Positions 50,121 through 59,535 are shown, counted from the stretch's first letter. The stretch is 64,000 nt of DNA from Tatumella ptyseos ATCC 33301 (GCF_000735525.1 NZ_JMPR01000011.1:1-64000); one strand, 5' to 3'. The notes: generated from the letters alone by a model not told the origin. Translations and numbers: made by a program.

Positions 50121-50812
50121 GAAGCGGATACCATCAGGTAGCCTCTTCCGCGCAGGGTTTTAAACCACGGATGACCGTCCAGACGTTCCGGAAGCTTACG
50201 CCGCAGGTTCGAGATATGCATATCAATGGCCCGGTCAAAAGGCGTCAGGCGTTTACCCAGCACTTCCTGGCTCAGATGCTCCCTGGAGACTACCTGGCCC
50301 AGGTGCTGCGCCAGTAAGTAAAGCAGTGTGAATTCAGTCCCTGTCAGTTCCAGCACCTCTTCACCAAAGCTCGCTTCCTGACGGCCAGGATTAAGTTTCA
50401 GCTGATCGACCTGTAATGCCGGAGAGGCGTTATCGGTATGTTGCTGCTCACTCCAGTTTGAACGGCGTAAAATAGCGCGGATCCTGGCCACCAGTTCACG
50501 GTCATTAAACGGTTTCGGTAAATAGTCATCTGCCCCCAGTTCCAGGCCCAGAACTCTGTCCAGCTCGCTGCCGCGGGCTGTCAGCATAATCACCGGGGTC
50601 TGGTGCTGCTGGCGGAGTTCTTTTAAGGTATCAATACCATTTTTCCGTGGCATCATGACATCCAGTAACAGCAGGTCAATGGAGTTATCCAGCAGAGACA
50701 GAGCCTTCTCGCCGTCATCCGCCACTATGATTTCAAAGCCTTCCATCTCGAGCAGCTCTTTTAATAAAGACGTCAGCTCACGATCATCATCAACCAGCAA
50801 AATTTTATTCAT
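50117..50812 (-). CDS. cpxR: Response regulator CpxR
   Basis: A 231-aa OmpR-family regulator starting at the ATG at 50812 (MNKILLVDDDREL). The receiver domain has its phospho-acceptor at Asp51 (LLLLDVMMPRKNG) and the C-terminal winged helix ends near HPWFKTLRGRGYLMV. Divergent from cpxP across a short region with a perfect CpxR box, allowing autoregulation. Confidence 0.97.
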   Translation of the reverse strand: MNKILLVDDDRELTSLLKELLEMEGFEIIVADDGEKALSLLDNSIDLLLLDVMMPRKNGIDTLKELRQQHQTPVIMLTARGSELDRVLGLELGADDYLPKPFNDRELVARIRAILRRSNWSEQQHTDNASPALQVDQLKLNPGRQEASFGEEVLELTGTEFTLLYLLAQHLGQVVSREHLSQEVLGKRLTPFDRAIDMHISNLRRKLPERLDGHPWFKTLRGRGYLMVSAS

Positions 50813-50865
50813 TATGGTTTCCTCCGCAGGAAAAATACCGTGTTCCATGGATGTCAGGTTGTCAC

Positions 50866-50880
50866 TTTACGTAGTTTTAC
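50866..50880 (-). promoter_or_regulatory. CpxR box between cpxR and cpxP
   Basis: On the minus strand this reads GTAAA-ACTAC-GTAAA, a perfect match to the CpxR-binding consensus GTAAA-N5-GTAAA. It lies 54 bp from the cpxR start and 84 bp from cpxP, so it can serve both divergent promoters as in E. coli. Confidence 0.93.
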
Positions 50881-50963
50881 ACCCCCTGACGGATGTTTGC
50901 AGCCACTCGATTACACTGGCTCTCGTTGGGTTGAGAAACGCCAGTTCATCTCCGGAGTCAAGG

Positions 50964-51434
50964 ATGCGCCAACTTATTTTCGCCGCACTTTCGTCACTGG
51001 TTATTGCAGGTTACGCATCTGCACAAGACGAGCTGAAGGATCCGGCACCGTTCATGACGATGACTGCTGAGAGTATGACTGCTGATAGTATGGCGCAGAA
51101 TCTTCAAAATCATATGTTTGATGGTATCGAATTAACAGAACAGCAGCGTCAGCAAATGCGGGACTTAATGTTTCAGGCCCGCCAGATGCAGCCGGAACTG
51201 TTTCTCAGCGAGATGATTCAGCAGTACCGCTTAGTGACTGCGCCCTATTTTGATGAAGCCGCAGTGCGTACGCAGGCCGAAAAAATGGCACAGAGATACG
51301 TGAGCGAGCAGGTAGAAATGGCCCGGGTTCGCCACCAGATGTTTACTTTGCTGACCCGCGGGCAGCAGGCTACCGTGCAAAAGAATTTTGAGTTACGCAT
51401 TGATGATATGCGTGACGCCAGCCAGTTACCGTAA
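50964..51434 (+). CDS. cpxP: Periplasmic Cpx pathway inhibitor CpxP
   Basis: A 156-aa periplasmic protein from the ATG at 50964 (AGG at 50961-50963; the next candidate site, GGAG, is at 50953). It has a signal peptide ending ASAQ (about residue 20) and then two LTxxQ-type repeats: LTEQQRQQMRDLM and LTRGQQATV. It binds the CpxA sensor domain and keeps it off. The block RLVTAPYFDEAAVRTQAEKM is highly conserved. It is shorter at the C-terminus than E. coli CpxP. Confidence 0.93.
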   Translation: MRQLIFAALSSLVIAGYASAQDELKDPAPFMTMTAESMTADSMAQNLQNHMFDGIELTEQQRQQMRDLMFQARQMQPELFLSEMIQQYRLVTAPYFDEAAVRTQAEKMAQRYVSEQVEMARVRHQMFTLLTRGQQATVQKNFELRIDDMRDASQLP

Positions 51435-51480
51435 CCAGCCGCGCTGATTACCGTAAAGCAGTACCAACAGTATGCCATAC

Positions 51481-51540
51481 CCTTTTCCTTGCCATAGACA
51501 CCATCCCTGTCTTCCCCCTCAGTCATGAGGGGTTTTTTTT
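51481..51540 (+). ncRNA. cpxQ: CpxQ-like small RNA from the cpxP 3' UTR
   Basis: In E. coli and Salmonella, RNase E releases the Hfq-binding CpxQ sRNA from the 3' end of cpxP mRNA, and it represses envelope-protein mRNAs. Here the stretch from CCTTTTCCTTGCCATAGAC through CACCATCCCTGTCTTCC matches the CpxQ sequence I recall. It ends in a hairpin (CCCCTCA-GTCA-TGAGGGG) with eight T. Its 3' half is repeated at 52592-52634, where it bounds an inserted islet. Confidence 0.8.
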
Positions 51541-51543
51541 GTC
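51499..51543. repeat. Left direct repeat (attachment site in cpxQ)
   Basis: The first 32 bp are identical to 52592-52623. The T run and GTC that follow are also shared, apart from two extra G here. It covers the CpxQ 3' half and the terminator. I interpret it as one att site of the Tae4 islet. Confidence 0.8.
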
Positions 51544-51677
51544 AGGTACTTAGAAAAAACCCCTTATAAATCAGACCTCCTTGCAACAGCCATAAGCAGT
51601 TACAAGAAGGATATAGCGTTACGGGTGTAGACAAGATGTAGACAACGTCGCGGGGTCTTCAACAGGTGTTGTTCAGT

Positions 51678-51914
51678 TCAGGTATGGTGCTTTTTGTTGA
51701 GTCGGTGACGCATGTAAAATCCCCCGATCAGTGCGCCGGTTATAACAGTCAGGGGAGCACCTATAACGAATAATGCCGTATTCTGATTCATTTCATCATT
51801 ACTGAGTACGGGACCGTTAATTAACAGAGCGAGTCTGGGAAAACAGGCTACAAACGCCAGCAGGAACAGCATCCCTCCGATGAATGCTGATATGCTTATT
51901 TTTAACGCCTTCAT
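51678..51914 (-). CDS. Two-helix membrane protein, candidate Tae4 immunity
   Basis: The 78-aa product begins at the ATG at 51914, which overlaps the tae4 stop as ATGA. It has a hydrophobic helix at about residues 7-36 (ISAFIGGMLFLLAFVACF), a short polar loop (LSNDEMNQNT) and a second helix at about 47-66, then a basic tail (MRHRLNKKHHT). Both ends should be cytoplasmic. It does not resemble Tai4, the soluble periplasmic inhibitor of Tae4. Position and coupling suggest immunity or an accessory role, by inference. Confidence 0.65.
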   Translation of the reverse strand: MKALKISISAFIGGMLFLLAFVACFPRLALLINGPVLSNDEMNQNTALFVIGAPLTVITGALIGGFYMRHRLNKKHHT

Positions 51915-52426
51915 CGCACTTTCCAAAACCAGATTTCTCTGGAGTTAAAAAAATCGCTGGCGACTCCTTCCACATGAAAACCCCATTGGATACGGAACCA
52001 GGTGAATCTTGCTGTCAGTCGTTCGCCGTTCCACAGGTCGATGTGATCGCCGGTGCGGTTAGCAAATATCTCATTTCCACGCCTCCAGAAATCTTTAAAG
52101 AATATGATCCCTCTCTCATTTCTCAAAACAGACTCAAAATTTTTAACTGTCACTTTTACCCAAGGGGCCATGCCATTGAACGGGCTAATCCGCAGGGCGT
52201 TAGCCAGTTCTTCAGCCCGCAATATATGTCCCTCTTTTTTGGGGTGATGCCAGCAGAACGCAGCTTTTAGTTTGGTAACATCGCAGCCACAACGGGCCAG
52301 TGCCGTACCCAGGCGGATAGCGCATTGATCATCAAAAGCTTTGAGGCCGTTAGGCAGGCGGCAAGGGTTTGCATCACCTTTAATTTCAGGATGGGCGTTC
52401 CATAAAGATTCAAACGATAAAGCCAT
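51911..52426 (-). CDS. tae4: Type VI secretion amidase effector, Tae4 family
   Basis: A 171-aa peptidoglycan amidase of the NlpC/P60-like Tae4 family, which cleaves the D-Glu-mDAP bond in neighbouring cells after T6SS delivery. The catalytic Cys is Cys35 in DDQCAIRLGTALARCG, and the His is His128 in TGDHIDLWNG. HPKKEGHILRAEELANAL is also typical. No signal peptide, as expected for T6SS cargo. No T6SS structural genes occur in the window. Overlaps the membrane-protein gene downstream. Confidence 0.85.
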   Translation of the reverse strand: MALSFESLWNAHPEIKGDANPCRLPNGLKAFDDQCAIRLGTALARCGCDVTKLKAAFCWHHPKKEGHILRAEELANALRISPFNGMAPWVKVTVKNFESVLRNERGIIFFKDFWRRGNEIFANRTGDHIDLWNGERLTARFTWFRIQWGFHVEGVASDFFNSREIWFWKVR

Positions 52427-52591
52427 AACGCAACTCCTGTAACGTTAAGTGTTTAGAGATCACGTATTAGCACAAAGTTTAAGCAAAAGAAAATCCCCGG
52501 CTCGCTGGGGATTTTTTCGAAGTGTAGTCAATATGTAGACGATTTATGGAACAAATCCTTTTATTCCATTTGGTTACATACTGGGTTTCTT
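52427..52591. other. Promoter region and islet end
   Basis: Upstream of tae4. It contains a hairpin, CCCCGGCTCGCTGGGG followed by ATTTTTT, at about 52495-52517 on the plus strand, and then the GTGTAGTC/TGTAGAC motif. The right direct repeat begins at 52592. Confidence 0.5.
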
Positions 52592-52634
52592 CACCATCCC
52601 TGTCTTCCCCCTCAGTCATGAGGTTTTTTTTGTC
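52592..52634. repeat. Right direct repeat (duplicated cpxQ 3' end)
   Basis: Repeats the cpxQ 3' half and terminator, but with a shortened stem (CCTCA-GTCA-TGAGG) before eight T. It forms the chromosomal junction with the fieF upstream region. The loss of two G in the stem distinguishes it from the left copy. Confidence 0.8.
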
Positions 52635-52875
52635 CGTAATTTACTGACGGCTGAAGAGACTTGCCCGACGCATGGCGTGATGTACAGAATACCGGATAAG
52701 AAATCATGAGATGAAAAAAACCGTTTTTTCATCTGCAACCCTTGTTACACTGATAAAAAGTGAGCAGCAACAGGGAGGTATCTCTGCTTTCTGTCAGCGG
52801 ATTACCCCGGCAGAAGCCGTTGCAGCCATTTACACAGTTCACTGTTTCTTGATGTCCAAACGTTCAGGAAGGTTT

Positions 52876-53778
52876 ATGGTGAGTTCTTATGCCAGACTGG
52901 TGACGTCGGCAGCTATTGCTGCGACGGTGCTTGCGTGTGTGCTTCTGGTGGTTAAAACGATAGCCTGGTGGTATACCGGCTCGGTCAGTGTATTAGCGGC
53001 ACTGGTCGATTCGCTGGTGGATGTTGCCGCGTCATTAACCAGTTTATTAGTTGTGCGTTACTCCTTACAGCCGGCGGATGATGACCATGCTTTTGGTCAT
53101 GGTAAGGCCGAGTCTCTGGCGGCGCTTGCTCAAAGTATGTTTATCAGCGGGTCGGCGTTATTTTTATTTCTGACCAGTATTCAGCATCTCATCACACCCG
53201 GTCAGCTCAGAGCTCCGGTGATCGGGGTTGTCGTCGCGGTCTGCGCGCTGGCCTCCACCCTGATGCTGGTGCTGTTTCAGCGCTGGGTGGTCAGTAAAAC
53301 CCAAAGTCAGGCTATCCGCGCCGATATGCTGCATTACCAGTCCGATGTCATGATGAACGGAGCGATTGCTCTGGCGCTGATCCTTAGCTGGCATGGTTTT
53401 TCCTATGCTGATGCTCTGTTTGCTTTCGGGATCGGTATCTATATCCTGATCGCTGCGATACGGATGGGATATGAAGCCGTTCAGTCTTTACTGGACAGGG
53501 CTCTGCCTGAAGACGATCGCCAGCAGATTATCAGGATAGTGTCCCAATGGCCGGGAGTCTGTGGCGCACATGATTTCCGAAGCCGGCAGTCAGGTGCCAC
53601 GAAATTTATTCAGCTTCACCTTGAGATGGCCGATGATTTGCCGTTGAGAGTTGCCCATGATAGGGCCGATGCGCTCGAAAAAGCCCTGAAAAACCTTTTC
53701 CCGGGGGCTGATGTAATCATCCATCAGGATCCATCATCTTCAGTGATTGATGAAAAACGAGGCAGGTTTATTATTTAG
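52876..53778 (+). CDS. fieF: Ferrous-iron/zinc efflux cation diffusion facilitator FieF
   Basis: A 300-aa inner-membrane antiporter exporting Fe2+ and Zn2+. The ATG at 52876 ([18 protein letters not shown]) follows CAGGAAGG and matches the E. coli start; the frame extends 55 codons upstream without similarity. Metal-site segments are [25 protein letters not shown] and [12 protein letters not shown]. The C-terminal domain contains FIQLHLEM. Confidence 0.95.
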   Translation: MVSSYARLVTSAAIAATVLACVLLVVKTIAWWYTGSVSVLAALVDSLVDVAASLTSLLVVRYSLQPADDDHAFGHGKAESLAALAQSMFISGSALFLFLTSIQHLITPGQLRAPVIGVVVAVCALASTLMLVLFQRWVVSKTQSQAIRADMLHYQSDVMMNGAIALALILSWHGFSYADALFAFGIGIYILIAAIRMGYEAVQSLLDRALPEDDRQQIIRIVSQWPGVCGAHDFRSRQSGATKFIQLHLEMADDLPLRVAHDRADALEKALKNLFPGADVIIHQDPSSSVIDEKRGRFII

Positions 53779-53985
53779 CATAAATATCAAAATGTTAAAT
53801 TTTGCAGCGGCCCGGAGAAACGTTATTATTGTGACGTCATCGCGTTGAGTGACCTGAATCAATCCGGTTATAAATGTTTGGTATATGATAGAACGGAATG
53901 AATTCTAATTTTCGGCGCTGACACAGATAATGGTCGCGTTGAGTGAAAAGATTAACCCTTAGTTTCAGACTATCCAGAGGTTGTC

Positions 53986-54948
53986 ATGATCAAAAAAATC
54001 GGTGTATTGACCAGTGGCGGGGATTCCCCTGGCATGAATGCAGCTATCCGCGGTGTGGTCCGCGCCGGATTAGGAGAAGGGCTGGAAGTTTTTGGGATCT
54101 ATGATGGCTACCTCGGATTGTATGAAGACAGGATGGTCAGCCTTGATCGCTATAGTGTCTCAGATTTGATTAACCATGGCGGGACGTTTCTGGGATCAGC
54201 GCGTTTTCCTGAATTCCGTGAAGAAGCGACACGTCTGATCGCCATGGAAAATATGAAGAAACGCGGGCTGGACGCGCTGGTGGTGATCGGTGGTGATGGT
54301 TCTTACATGGGGGCTAAACGGCTGACCGAGATGGGCTTCCCCTGCATTGGCTTACCGGGCACTATCGATAACGATGTGGCAGGCACAGATTATACCATCG
54401 GTTATCATACGGCTCTCGAAACCGTGGTTGAAGCTATAGACCGTTTACGGGATACCTCTTCGTCGCATCAGCGCATTTCTATTGTTGAGGTCATGGGTCG
54501 GCATTGTGGTGATTTAACTCTGGCGGCTGCGATTGCCGGAGGCTGTGAATTTTTTGTGATGCCGGAAATCCCGTATACCCGTGAAGAATTAGTGGCTGAA
54601 ATTAATGCCGGTATTGCGAAAGGTAAGAAACATGCCATCGTTGCCATCACTGAACTTATCTGTGATGTCGGTGAGCTGGCACGCTATATCGAAAAAGAGA
54701 CCGGCCGGGAAACCCGTGCGACGGTGCTGGGCCATATTCAGCGTGGCGGATCCCCCTGTGCTTACGACAGGATTCTGGCTTCGCGTATGGGGACTTATGC
54801 GATCGATCTGCTATTGCAGGGCTATGGCGGCCGTTGCGTCGGTGTGCAGAACGAGAAAATGGTTCATCACGATATTATCGATGCCATTGAGAACATGAAG
54901 CGTCCTTTCCGCAAGGATGTGCTCGAAACCGCCAAGAGATTGTATTAA
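53986..54948 (+). CDS. pfkA: 6-phosphofructokinase I
   Basis: ATP-dependent phosphorylation of fructose-6-phosphate. The 320-aa length equals that of E. coli PfkA. It has the ATP site [20 protein letters not shown] and GGDGSYMGA, and the catalytic loop [27 protein letters not shown] closes the protein. The 207-bp gap before it must contain the promoter; I did not recognise a Cra site. Confidence 0.97.
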   Translation: MIKKIGVLTSGGDSPGMNAAIRGVVRAGLGEGLEVFGIYDGYLGLYEDRMVSLDRYSVSDLINHGGTFLGSARFPEFREEATRLIAMENMKKRGLDALVVIGGDGSYMGAKRLTEMGFPCIGLPGTIDNDVAGTDYTIGYHTALETVVEAIDRLRDTSSSHQRISIVEVMGRHCGDLTLAAAIAGGCEFFVMPEIPYTREELVAEINAGIAKGKKHAIVAITELICDVGELARYIEKETGRETRATVLGHIQRGGSPCAYDRILASRMGTYAIDLLLQGYGGRCVGVQNEKMVHHDIIDAIENMKRPFRKDVLETAKRLY

Positions 54949-54958
54949 TTCAATAAGC

Positions 54959-54980
54959 TGCCGGCAGTTTTCTGCCGGCA
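54959..54980 (+). terminator. pfkA terminator
   Basis: A 9-bp perfect stem, TGCCGGCAG/CTGCCGGCA, around a TTTT loop, 10 nt after the pfkA stop, with a short T-rich stretch after it. Confidence 0.8.
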
Positions 54981-55081
54981 CGCATCTTTTATTCATTTGA
55001 GATATAAAAACGACTTTTTAGTTCTTTAAGTTATTTTTCCGGTTATGCCACCCTGTATCTATATAACCAGGGGGGCTAAAA

Positions 55082-56071
55082 ATGAAGAAGTGGCATATTG
55101 GTCTGGCATTACTGATGGTTTCCGGAAGTACGCTGGCAAAAGATTATCAGTTGCTTAATGTCTCTTATGATCCTACCAGAGAATTTTATGAGCAATATAA
55201 CAAAGCGTTCAGTGCTCACTATAAGCAGGAAACTGGCGATAATGTGATTATTCGTCAGTCACATGGTGGTTCCGGCAAACAGGCTGTATCGGTGATTAAT
55301 GGTATCAGAGCCGATGTGGTGACTCTGGCACTGCAATCAGATGTGGACGCCATCGCCAATAGCGGCCGTATTAATAAAAACTGGATTACACGCCTTCCTG
55401 ACAACTCAGCACCTTACACCTCAACAATTGTTTTCCTTGTCCGCAAGGGGAATCCGAAGCATATCCATGACTGGAATGATTTGATTAAGCCTGGTATTGC
55501 CGTTATTACTCCGAACCCGAAAACGTCCGGGGGGGCGCGCTGGAACTACCTGGCCGCCTGGGGCTATGCACTTGATCATAATCACGGGGATCAGCAGAAA
55601 GCCCAGGCGTTCGTTAAAGCGTTATATAAAAATGTTCAGGTTCAGGATTCCGGTGCCCGTGGTGCGACCAATACCTTCGCAGAACGCGGAATAGGGGATG
55701 TCCTGATCGCCTGGGAAAATGAAGCTTACCTGGCAAAGAATAAGCTGAAAGACCAGGATTTTGAAATTATCACCCCGAGCGAATCTATTCTTGCAGAGCC
55801 GACTGTCGCTGTTGTCGACAAAGTGGTTGATGAGCGTGGTACCCGTAAAGTTGCGGAAGCTTATCTGAAATATCTGTACTCCAAAGAAGGGCAGACGATT
55901 GCTGCCGAAAATTATTATCGTCCGCGTGATCCTCAGGTAGCGAAAGAGTTCGCATCACAGTTCAAGCCGATTAAGCTCTTTACGGTCGATGATAAATTTG
56001 GTGGCTGGCAGCAGGCTCAGAAGACACACTTCAGTGATGGCGGGACTTATGACCAGATCATGAAACAGTAA
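55082..56071 (+). CDS. sbp: Periplasmic sulfate-binding protein
   Basis: The binding protein for the CysTWA sulfate/thiosulfate ABC importer. The 329-aa product has a signal peptide (cleavage after TLAK region, about residue 19), the family signature [15 protein letters not shown] and the [20 protein letters not shown] block. In enterobacteria it is CysB-controlled. Located between pfkA and cdh as in E. coli. Confidence 0.95.
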   Translation: MKKWHIGLALLMVSGSTLAKDYQLLNVSYDPTREFYEQYNKAFSAHYKQETGDNVIIRQSHGGSGKQAVSVINGIRADVVTLALQSDVDAIANSGRINKNWITRLPDNSAPYTSTIVFLVRKGNPKHIHDWNDLIKPGIAVITPNPKTSGGARWNYLAAWGYALDHNHGDQQKAQAFVKALYKNVQVQDSGARGATNTFAERGIGDVLIAWENEAYLAKNKLKDQDFEIITPSESILAEPTVAVVDKVVDERGTRKVAEAYLKYLYSKEGQTIAAENYYRPRDPQVAKEFASQFKPIKLFTVDDKFGGWQQAQKTHFSDGGTYDQIMKQ

Positions 56072-56136
56072 CTATCACGGTAAGTGACTTTCCCCCTGAT
56101 TGACGTAACATAGAGGCTCGATTAATCAGGGGGATA

Positions 56137-56925
56137 ATGGAGATGAGTGTTTTTACTGGCAGAAAAAAACAATGGCTGAGCATCGCTATTGTAACTTTAT
56201 TGGTTTTACTGACGGCTCTCTTTTTCCTGCACCGCAGAGTTCAGGATCACTCCGGGGTGCTATGGAAATTTGTCAGCCAGCAGTGTGTCCCGGATATGGA
56301 AAAAAATAATAATCCGGCACCTTGTAAAAAGGTGGATATGGCCGGAGGGTATGTGCTGTTTAAGGATCTTGTCGGTCCATTGCAATATCTGCTGATGCCG
56401 GTTAACAGGATCAACGGTATCGAAAGCCCGCTGTTACTGCAACCAGAGACACCTCACTTCTTCCTCGCCGCCTGGCGGGAACGCCATCTGCTGTCAGAAA
56501 CCTATCATGCGCCTATCCCTGACGATGACCTGGCAATGACCATTAACTCTGCCTCCGGAAGATCGCAGAATCAGTTACATATTCATATGTCCTGCCTGCG
56601 TCCGGATATTGCCGCACAGTTAGCGAAATCATCATCCGGTTTCGGCCCTGAATGGCAGAAAATTACTCTGCTGTCACACCCGTATCAGGTCCGGACACTG
56701 AGCCAACAGGAGCTGGAGCAGGAAAGCGTCTTTATTCGTGTAGCGCATGAAATTCCCGGAGCATCGGGGCATATGGGTGATTACGGGCTTGCGCTGACGG
56801 CATTACCTGATGGTCGGTTAGTGTTACTGGCAGTGAAAGCAGCATTACTGAAAGGGAATACCGGGTCTGCTGAAGAGCTGCAGGATCATCAATGTTCGAT
56901 ACTGAAAACGGTTAGCGGTGCCTGA
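56137..56925 (+). CDS. cdh: CDP-diacylglycerol diphosphatase
   Basis: Hydrolyses CDP-diacylglycerol to phosphatidate and CMP. The 262-aa product has one N-terminal membrane helix (about residues 12-30) and an HIT-like site, QNQLHIHMSCL (about 147-157). It is converging with tpiA. A hairpin overlapping its stop codon (AGCGGTGCC/GGCACCGCT, 56914-56934) should end the transcript. Confidence 0.92.
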   Translation: MEMSVFTGRKKQWLSIAIVTLLVLLTALFFLHRRVQDHSGVLWKFVSQQCVPDMEKNNNPAPCKKVDMAGGYVLFKDLVGPLQYLLMPVNRINGIESPLLLQPETPHFFLAAWRERHLLSETYHAPIPDDDLAMTINSASGRSQNQLHIHMSCLRPDIAAQLAKSSSGFGPEWQKITLLSHPYQVRTLSQQELEQESVFIRVAHEIPGASGHMGDYGLALTALPDGRLVLLAVKAALLKGNTGSAEELQDHQCSILKTVSGA

Positions 56926-56934
56926 GGCACCGCT
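56914..56934. terminator. cdh/tpiA intervening terminator
   Basis: A 9-bp perfect inverted repeat around a TGA loop that includes the cdh stop codon. It is followed on the plus strand by TACTTTT. It may serve both convergent genes. Confidence 0.7.
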
Positions 56935-56953
56935 GTACTTTTCCGTTGCCGGA

Positions 56954-57724
56954 CTAGCAGGCTTTTTTGGCTGCCGCAGCGGCATTGACGATCACGGCGA
57001 AAGCATCTGCTTTCAGTGACGCACCACCGACCAGCGCACCATCAATATCCGGCTGAGTGAAGAGCTCGGCCGCATTTTTATCGTTTACTGAACCGCCGTA
57101 CTGAATGATGACTTGTTCCGCAATGGCTGCATCTTTCTTAGCGATATGCTGACGGATAAACTGGTGAATAGCCTGAGCCTGTGCAGGGGTTGCAGATTTA
57201 CCGGTACCGATAGCCCAGATAGGCTCATAAGCAATGACCGCATCTTTAAACGCGTCAGCGCCCAGTGCATTCAGTACCGCATCGATCTGACGTGCGCACA
57301 CTTCTTCTGTTTTACCGGCTTCATTCTCAGATTCAGTTTCGCCAATGCATAGCACCGGGATCAGTCCTGCTTCTTTTAATACAGCGAATTTTTTGGCGAT
57401 GAACTCATCACTTTCTTTATGATAAGTACGGCGTTCTGAGTGACCAATAATGATATATTTTGCACCAATATCTTTTAACATCTCCGCAGAGATATCGCCG
57501 GTGAACGCGCCGGAAAGGTTAATGTCGACATTCTGTGCGCCGAGAGAAATATGGCTTCCTGAAAGGGCATGCTTCGCCTGATCGAGGTAGATCACGGGAG
57601 GGGCAATGGCAACATCGCAGCCATCAACACCCGATAATGCTTTACGCAGACCGTCGATCAGCCCGGCAGTCATTTGTTTGTTACCATTCAGCTTCCAGTT
57701 ACCCATAACTAATGGATGTCGCAT
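56954..57724 (-). CDS. tpiA: Triosephosphate isomerase
   Basis: Interconverts dihydroxyacetone phosphate and glyceraldehyde-3-phosphate. From the ATG at 57724 ([15 protein letters not shown]) the product is 256 aa. Catalytic residues lie in NWKLNG (Lys), IIGHSERR (His) and [11 protein letters not shown] (Glu). The upstream nine-codon extension is not supported by similarity. Confidence 0.97.
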   Translation of the reverse strand: MRHPLVMGNWKLNGNKQMTAGLIDGLRKALSGVDGCDVAIAPPVIYLDQAKHALSGSHISLGAQNVDINLSGAFTGDISAEMLKDIGAKYIIIGHSERRTYHKESDEFIAKKFAVLKEAGLIPVLCIGETESENEAGKTEEVCARQIDAVLNALGADAFKDAVIAYEPIWAIGTGKSATPAQAQAIHQFIRQHIAKKDAAIAEQVIIQYGGSVNDKNAAELFTQPDIDGALVGGASLKADAFAVIVNAAAAAKKAC

Positions 57725-57845
57725 CATATCCTCCGCATTTACGCGATTCATTAAATACTACTGCCGTCAGGCAATGGCGTCTGTGAAACAGTATAAAGCT
57801 CAAATTTCTTCACTGCTTTGTTTTTCGTCATAAATCAGTGACAGA

Positions 57846-58448
57846 TCAGGAACCCGGTAAAATAAGCCTCACAGGCTCGATTGCCAGCGTCAGTTCCCTG
57901 TCCCCCTGGTACGAAACGACATACCGTAAAGCACCCTCGGCATCGATATATCTGCCTTTTTCTTTACCGTTTTTTAATAATGAATCCAGCTTTTGCTGGC
58001 TTTCTTTAAGGGATAACTCGGGTGAAAAAAAGTGGATCAAAGCCATCATATAACCGGTCGCCTGGTCAAATGAGTGCTTATCTGTGCCCTTGTCAGGAGC
58101 AAGCCAGGTCATCTGAATCGTTTTAATTTTACCGCTGCCGGGTTCCAGGGCGGTGGAGGAGTAAAGAGTTTCATCTATCCGGCTGGCGGCCAGGATAACG
58201 GTATTTCCGTCATCTCCGGTATCGACGGTACGGTATTCGGGGAGCGGCATTTGCGGATTGACAGTATTAAAATTTTCCCTGAATTGCGCGATGGTATGGC
58301 TGAAAACCGGGGCGCCCGGGAGGACATACGGAGCTACCGGAGGAAGATCCTTCGCAAGGATACCCCCGGAAAACAGACAGAAAACCAGGCCATAATACGA
58401 CCCGCGATAGACTCTTTTTTGTAGTTTTCTGAGGATGTTTTTCATCAC
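57846..58448 (-). CDS. yiiQ: YiiQ family protein (DUF1454)
   Basis: A 200-aa exported protein with an N-terminal signal-like segment (about residues 14-32) after a basic start, then a DUF1454 domain of unknown function. It lies between tpiA and fpr as in E. coli; yiiR, which sits there in E. coli, is missing. Identification rests on position, length and moderate resemblance. Confidence 0.82.
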   Translation of the reverse strand: MMKNILRKLQKRVYRGSYYGLVFCLFSGGILAKDLPPVAPYVLPGAPVFSHTIAQFRENFNTVNPQMPLPEYRTVDTGDDGNTVILAASRIDETLYSSTALEPGSGKIKTIQMTWLAPDKGTDKHSFDQATGYMMALIHFFSPELSLKESQQKLDSLLKNGKEKGRYIDAEGALRYVVSYQGDRELTLAIEPVRLILPGS

Positions 58449-58530
58449 TGAAGATTAATCCACCTGGTTTGTCGTGACAAAAGAAATATCTTTCCACTGC
58501 CGGATATCTTCCTGATACGCCGGCGTCAGG

Positions 58531-59277
58531 TTACCAGTACAACTCACTGGTGATATGGCCCGGTTTACGTCGCAGATGCGTTAACATTTTACGGGTGGAC
58601 TTCAGTAAATCACGCGTGTCTCTGACCATCTGTGGATTACCGCATAACATAACATGGCTGGTCTCAGCGGAGAGTGACAGGCCGGTGGCATTTTCCAGCG
58701 CACCGCTCTCAATCAGTGCCGGTATCCGTCCATGCAGACTCCCTTCGCTTTCTTCACGGCTGACAACGGTTTGTATCTGTAATTTACCGTTGTATTTTGC
58801 CTCCAGCGCCTGCATTAACGGCAGATAACTTAAGTCTGCGGCATAGCGGGCCGCATGTACCAGCACAATGCGCCGGAAACGGTCCAGACCTTCCCCCTGC
58901 TGCAGGATTGACAGATAAGGGCCGATAGCCGTTCCTGTTGCCAGCATCCACAAGGTATCACAGTCCGGTATTTCATCGCAGACGAAGAAACCGGCGGCTT
59001 CCGTTGTCACCATCAGCGAGTCACCGGGCGCCAGGCGGTGCAATGACGGGCTCAGTTTACCGTCAGGGACATTCACCAGATAAAACTCAGCCTGCGGATC
59101 ATCCGGGGCATTCACATACGAGTAGGCCCGCTGGACCCGTTCGCCATCAATTTCCAGAGCCAGCTTTGCAAACTGTCCGGCAACAAAAGGTTTGACCGGT
59201 GCCTGTACGACCAGACTAAATAATGCCTCTGTCCAGTGTGTGACAGAAATGACTTTACCTTCACACCATTCGGCCAT
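58531..59277 (-). CDS. fpr: Ferredoxin/flavodoxin--NADP+ reductase
   Basis: A 248-aa FAD enzyme that passes electrons from NADPH to flavodoxin or ferredoxin. The ATG at 59277 (MAEWCEGKVISVTHW) matches the E. coli start; the longer frame to 59322 is not supported. FAD binding is in RVQRAYSYVNAPDD and NADP binding in LATGTAIGPYLSIL and MLCGNPQMVRD. It ends with the aromatic ELYW typical of this subclass. Confidence 0.95.
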   Translation of the reverse strand: MAEWCEGKVISVTHWTEALFSLVVQAPVKPFVAGQFAKLALEIDGERVQRAYSYVNAPDDPQAEFYLVNVPDGKLSPSLHRLAPGDSLMVTTEAAGFFVCDEIPDCDTLWMLATGTAIGPYLSILQQGEGLDRFRRIVLVHAARYAADLSYLPLMQALEAKYNGKLQIQTVVSREESEGSLHGRIPALIESGALENATGLSLSAETSHVMLCGNPQMVRDTRDLLKSTRKMLTHLRRKPGHITSELYW

Positions 59278-59484
59278 AGGTTGCTCCTCTGAGTTCAAGA
59301 CAATAAATGACAGACCCATCATCCCTTTGATGGTGCCGGTTTTCCACCCTTAGCGCAGGCGAAAGCTCATATCGACAAACGCTGACCGCGGTCAGGGGGA
59401 ATGCCGCATTTATGCCGGGGTTGTTAATACTCGTCTGCAGGCCGGTCAGCACAGAGATATTCCCGCAAGGATTAGGATAACGGT

Positions 59485-59523
59485 GGCAGATGAGCCCCCC
59501 GGGGAAGGACGTGCTCATCTGCC
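59485..59523 (-). terminator. Hairpin after glpX
   Basis: The inverted repeat GGCAGATGAGC/GCTCATCTGCC (11 bp, 17-nt loop) lies just past the glpX stop. It lacks a long T run; it may act as a terminator or protect the transcript 3' end. Confidence 0.55.
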
Positions 59524-59535
59524 CCCGGCAGGATG

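Larger units (their letters stand above)
51499..52634. mobile_element. Tae4 effector islet inserted at cpxQ
   Basis: About 1.1 kb bounded by direct repeats of the cpxQ 3' end. Paired motifs lie near both ends: GTGTAGACAAGATGTAGACA at 51625 and GTGTAGTCAATATGTAGAC at 52522, resembling integrase arm sites. It carries only an amidase effector gene and a small membrane-protein gene, with no integrase. In E. coli fieF follows cpxP directly. It is best read as a cargo remnant of an integrative element. Confidence 0.72.
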
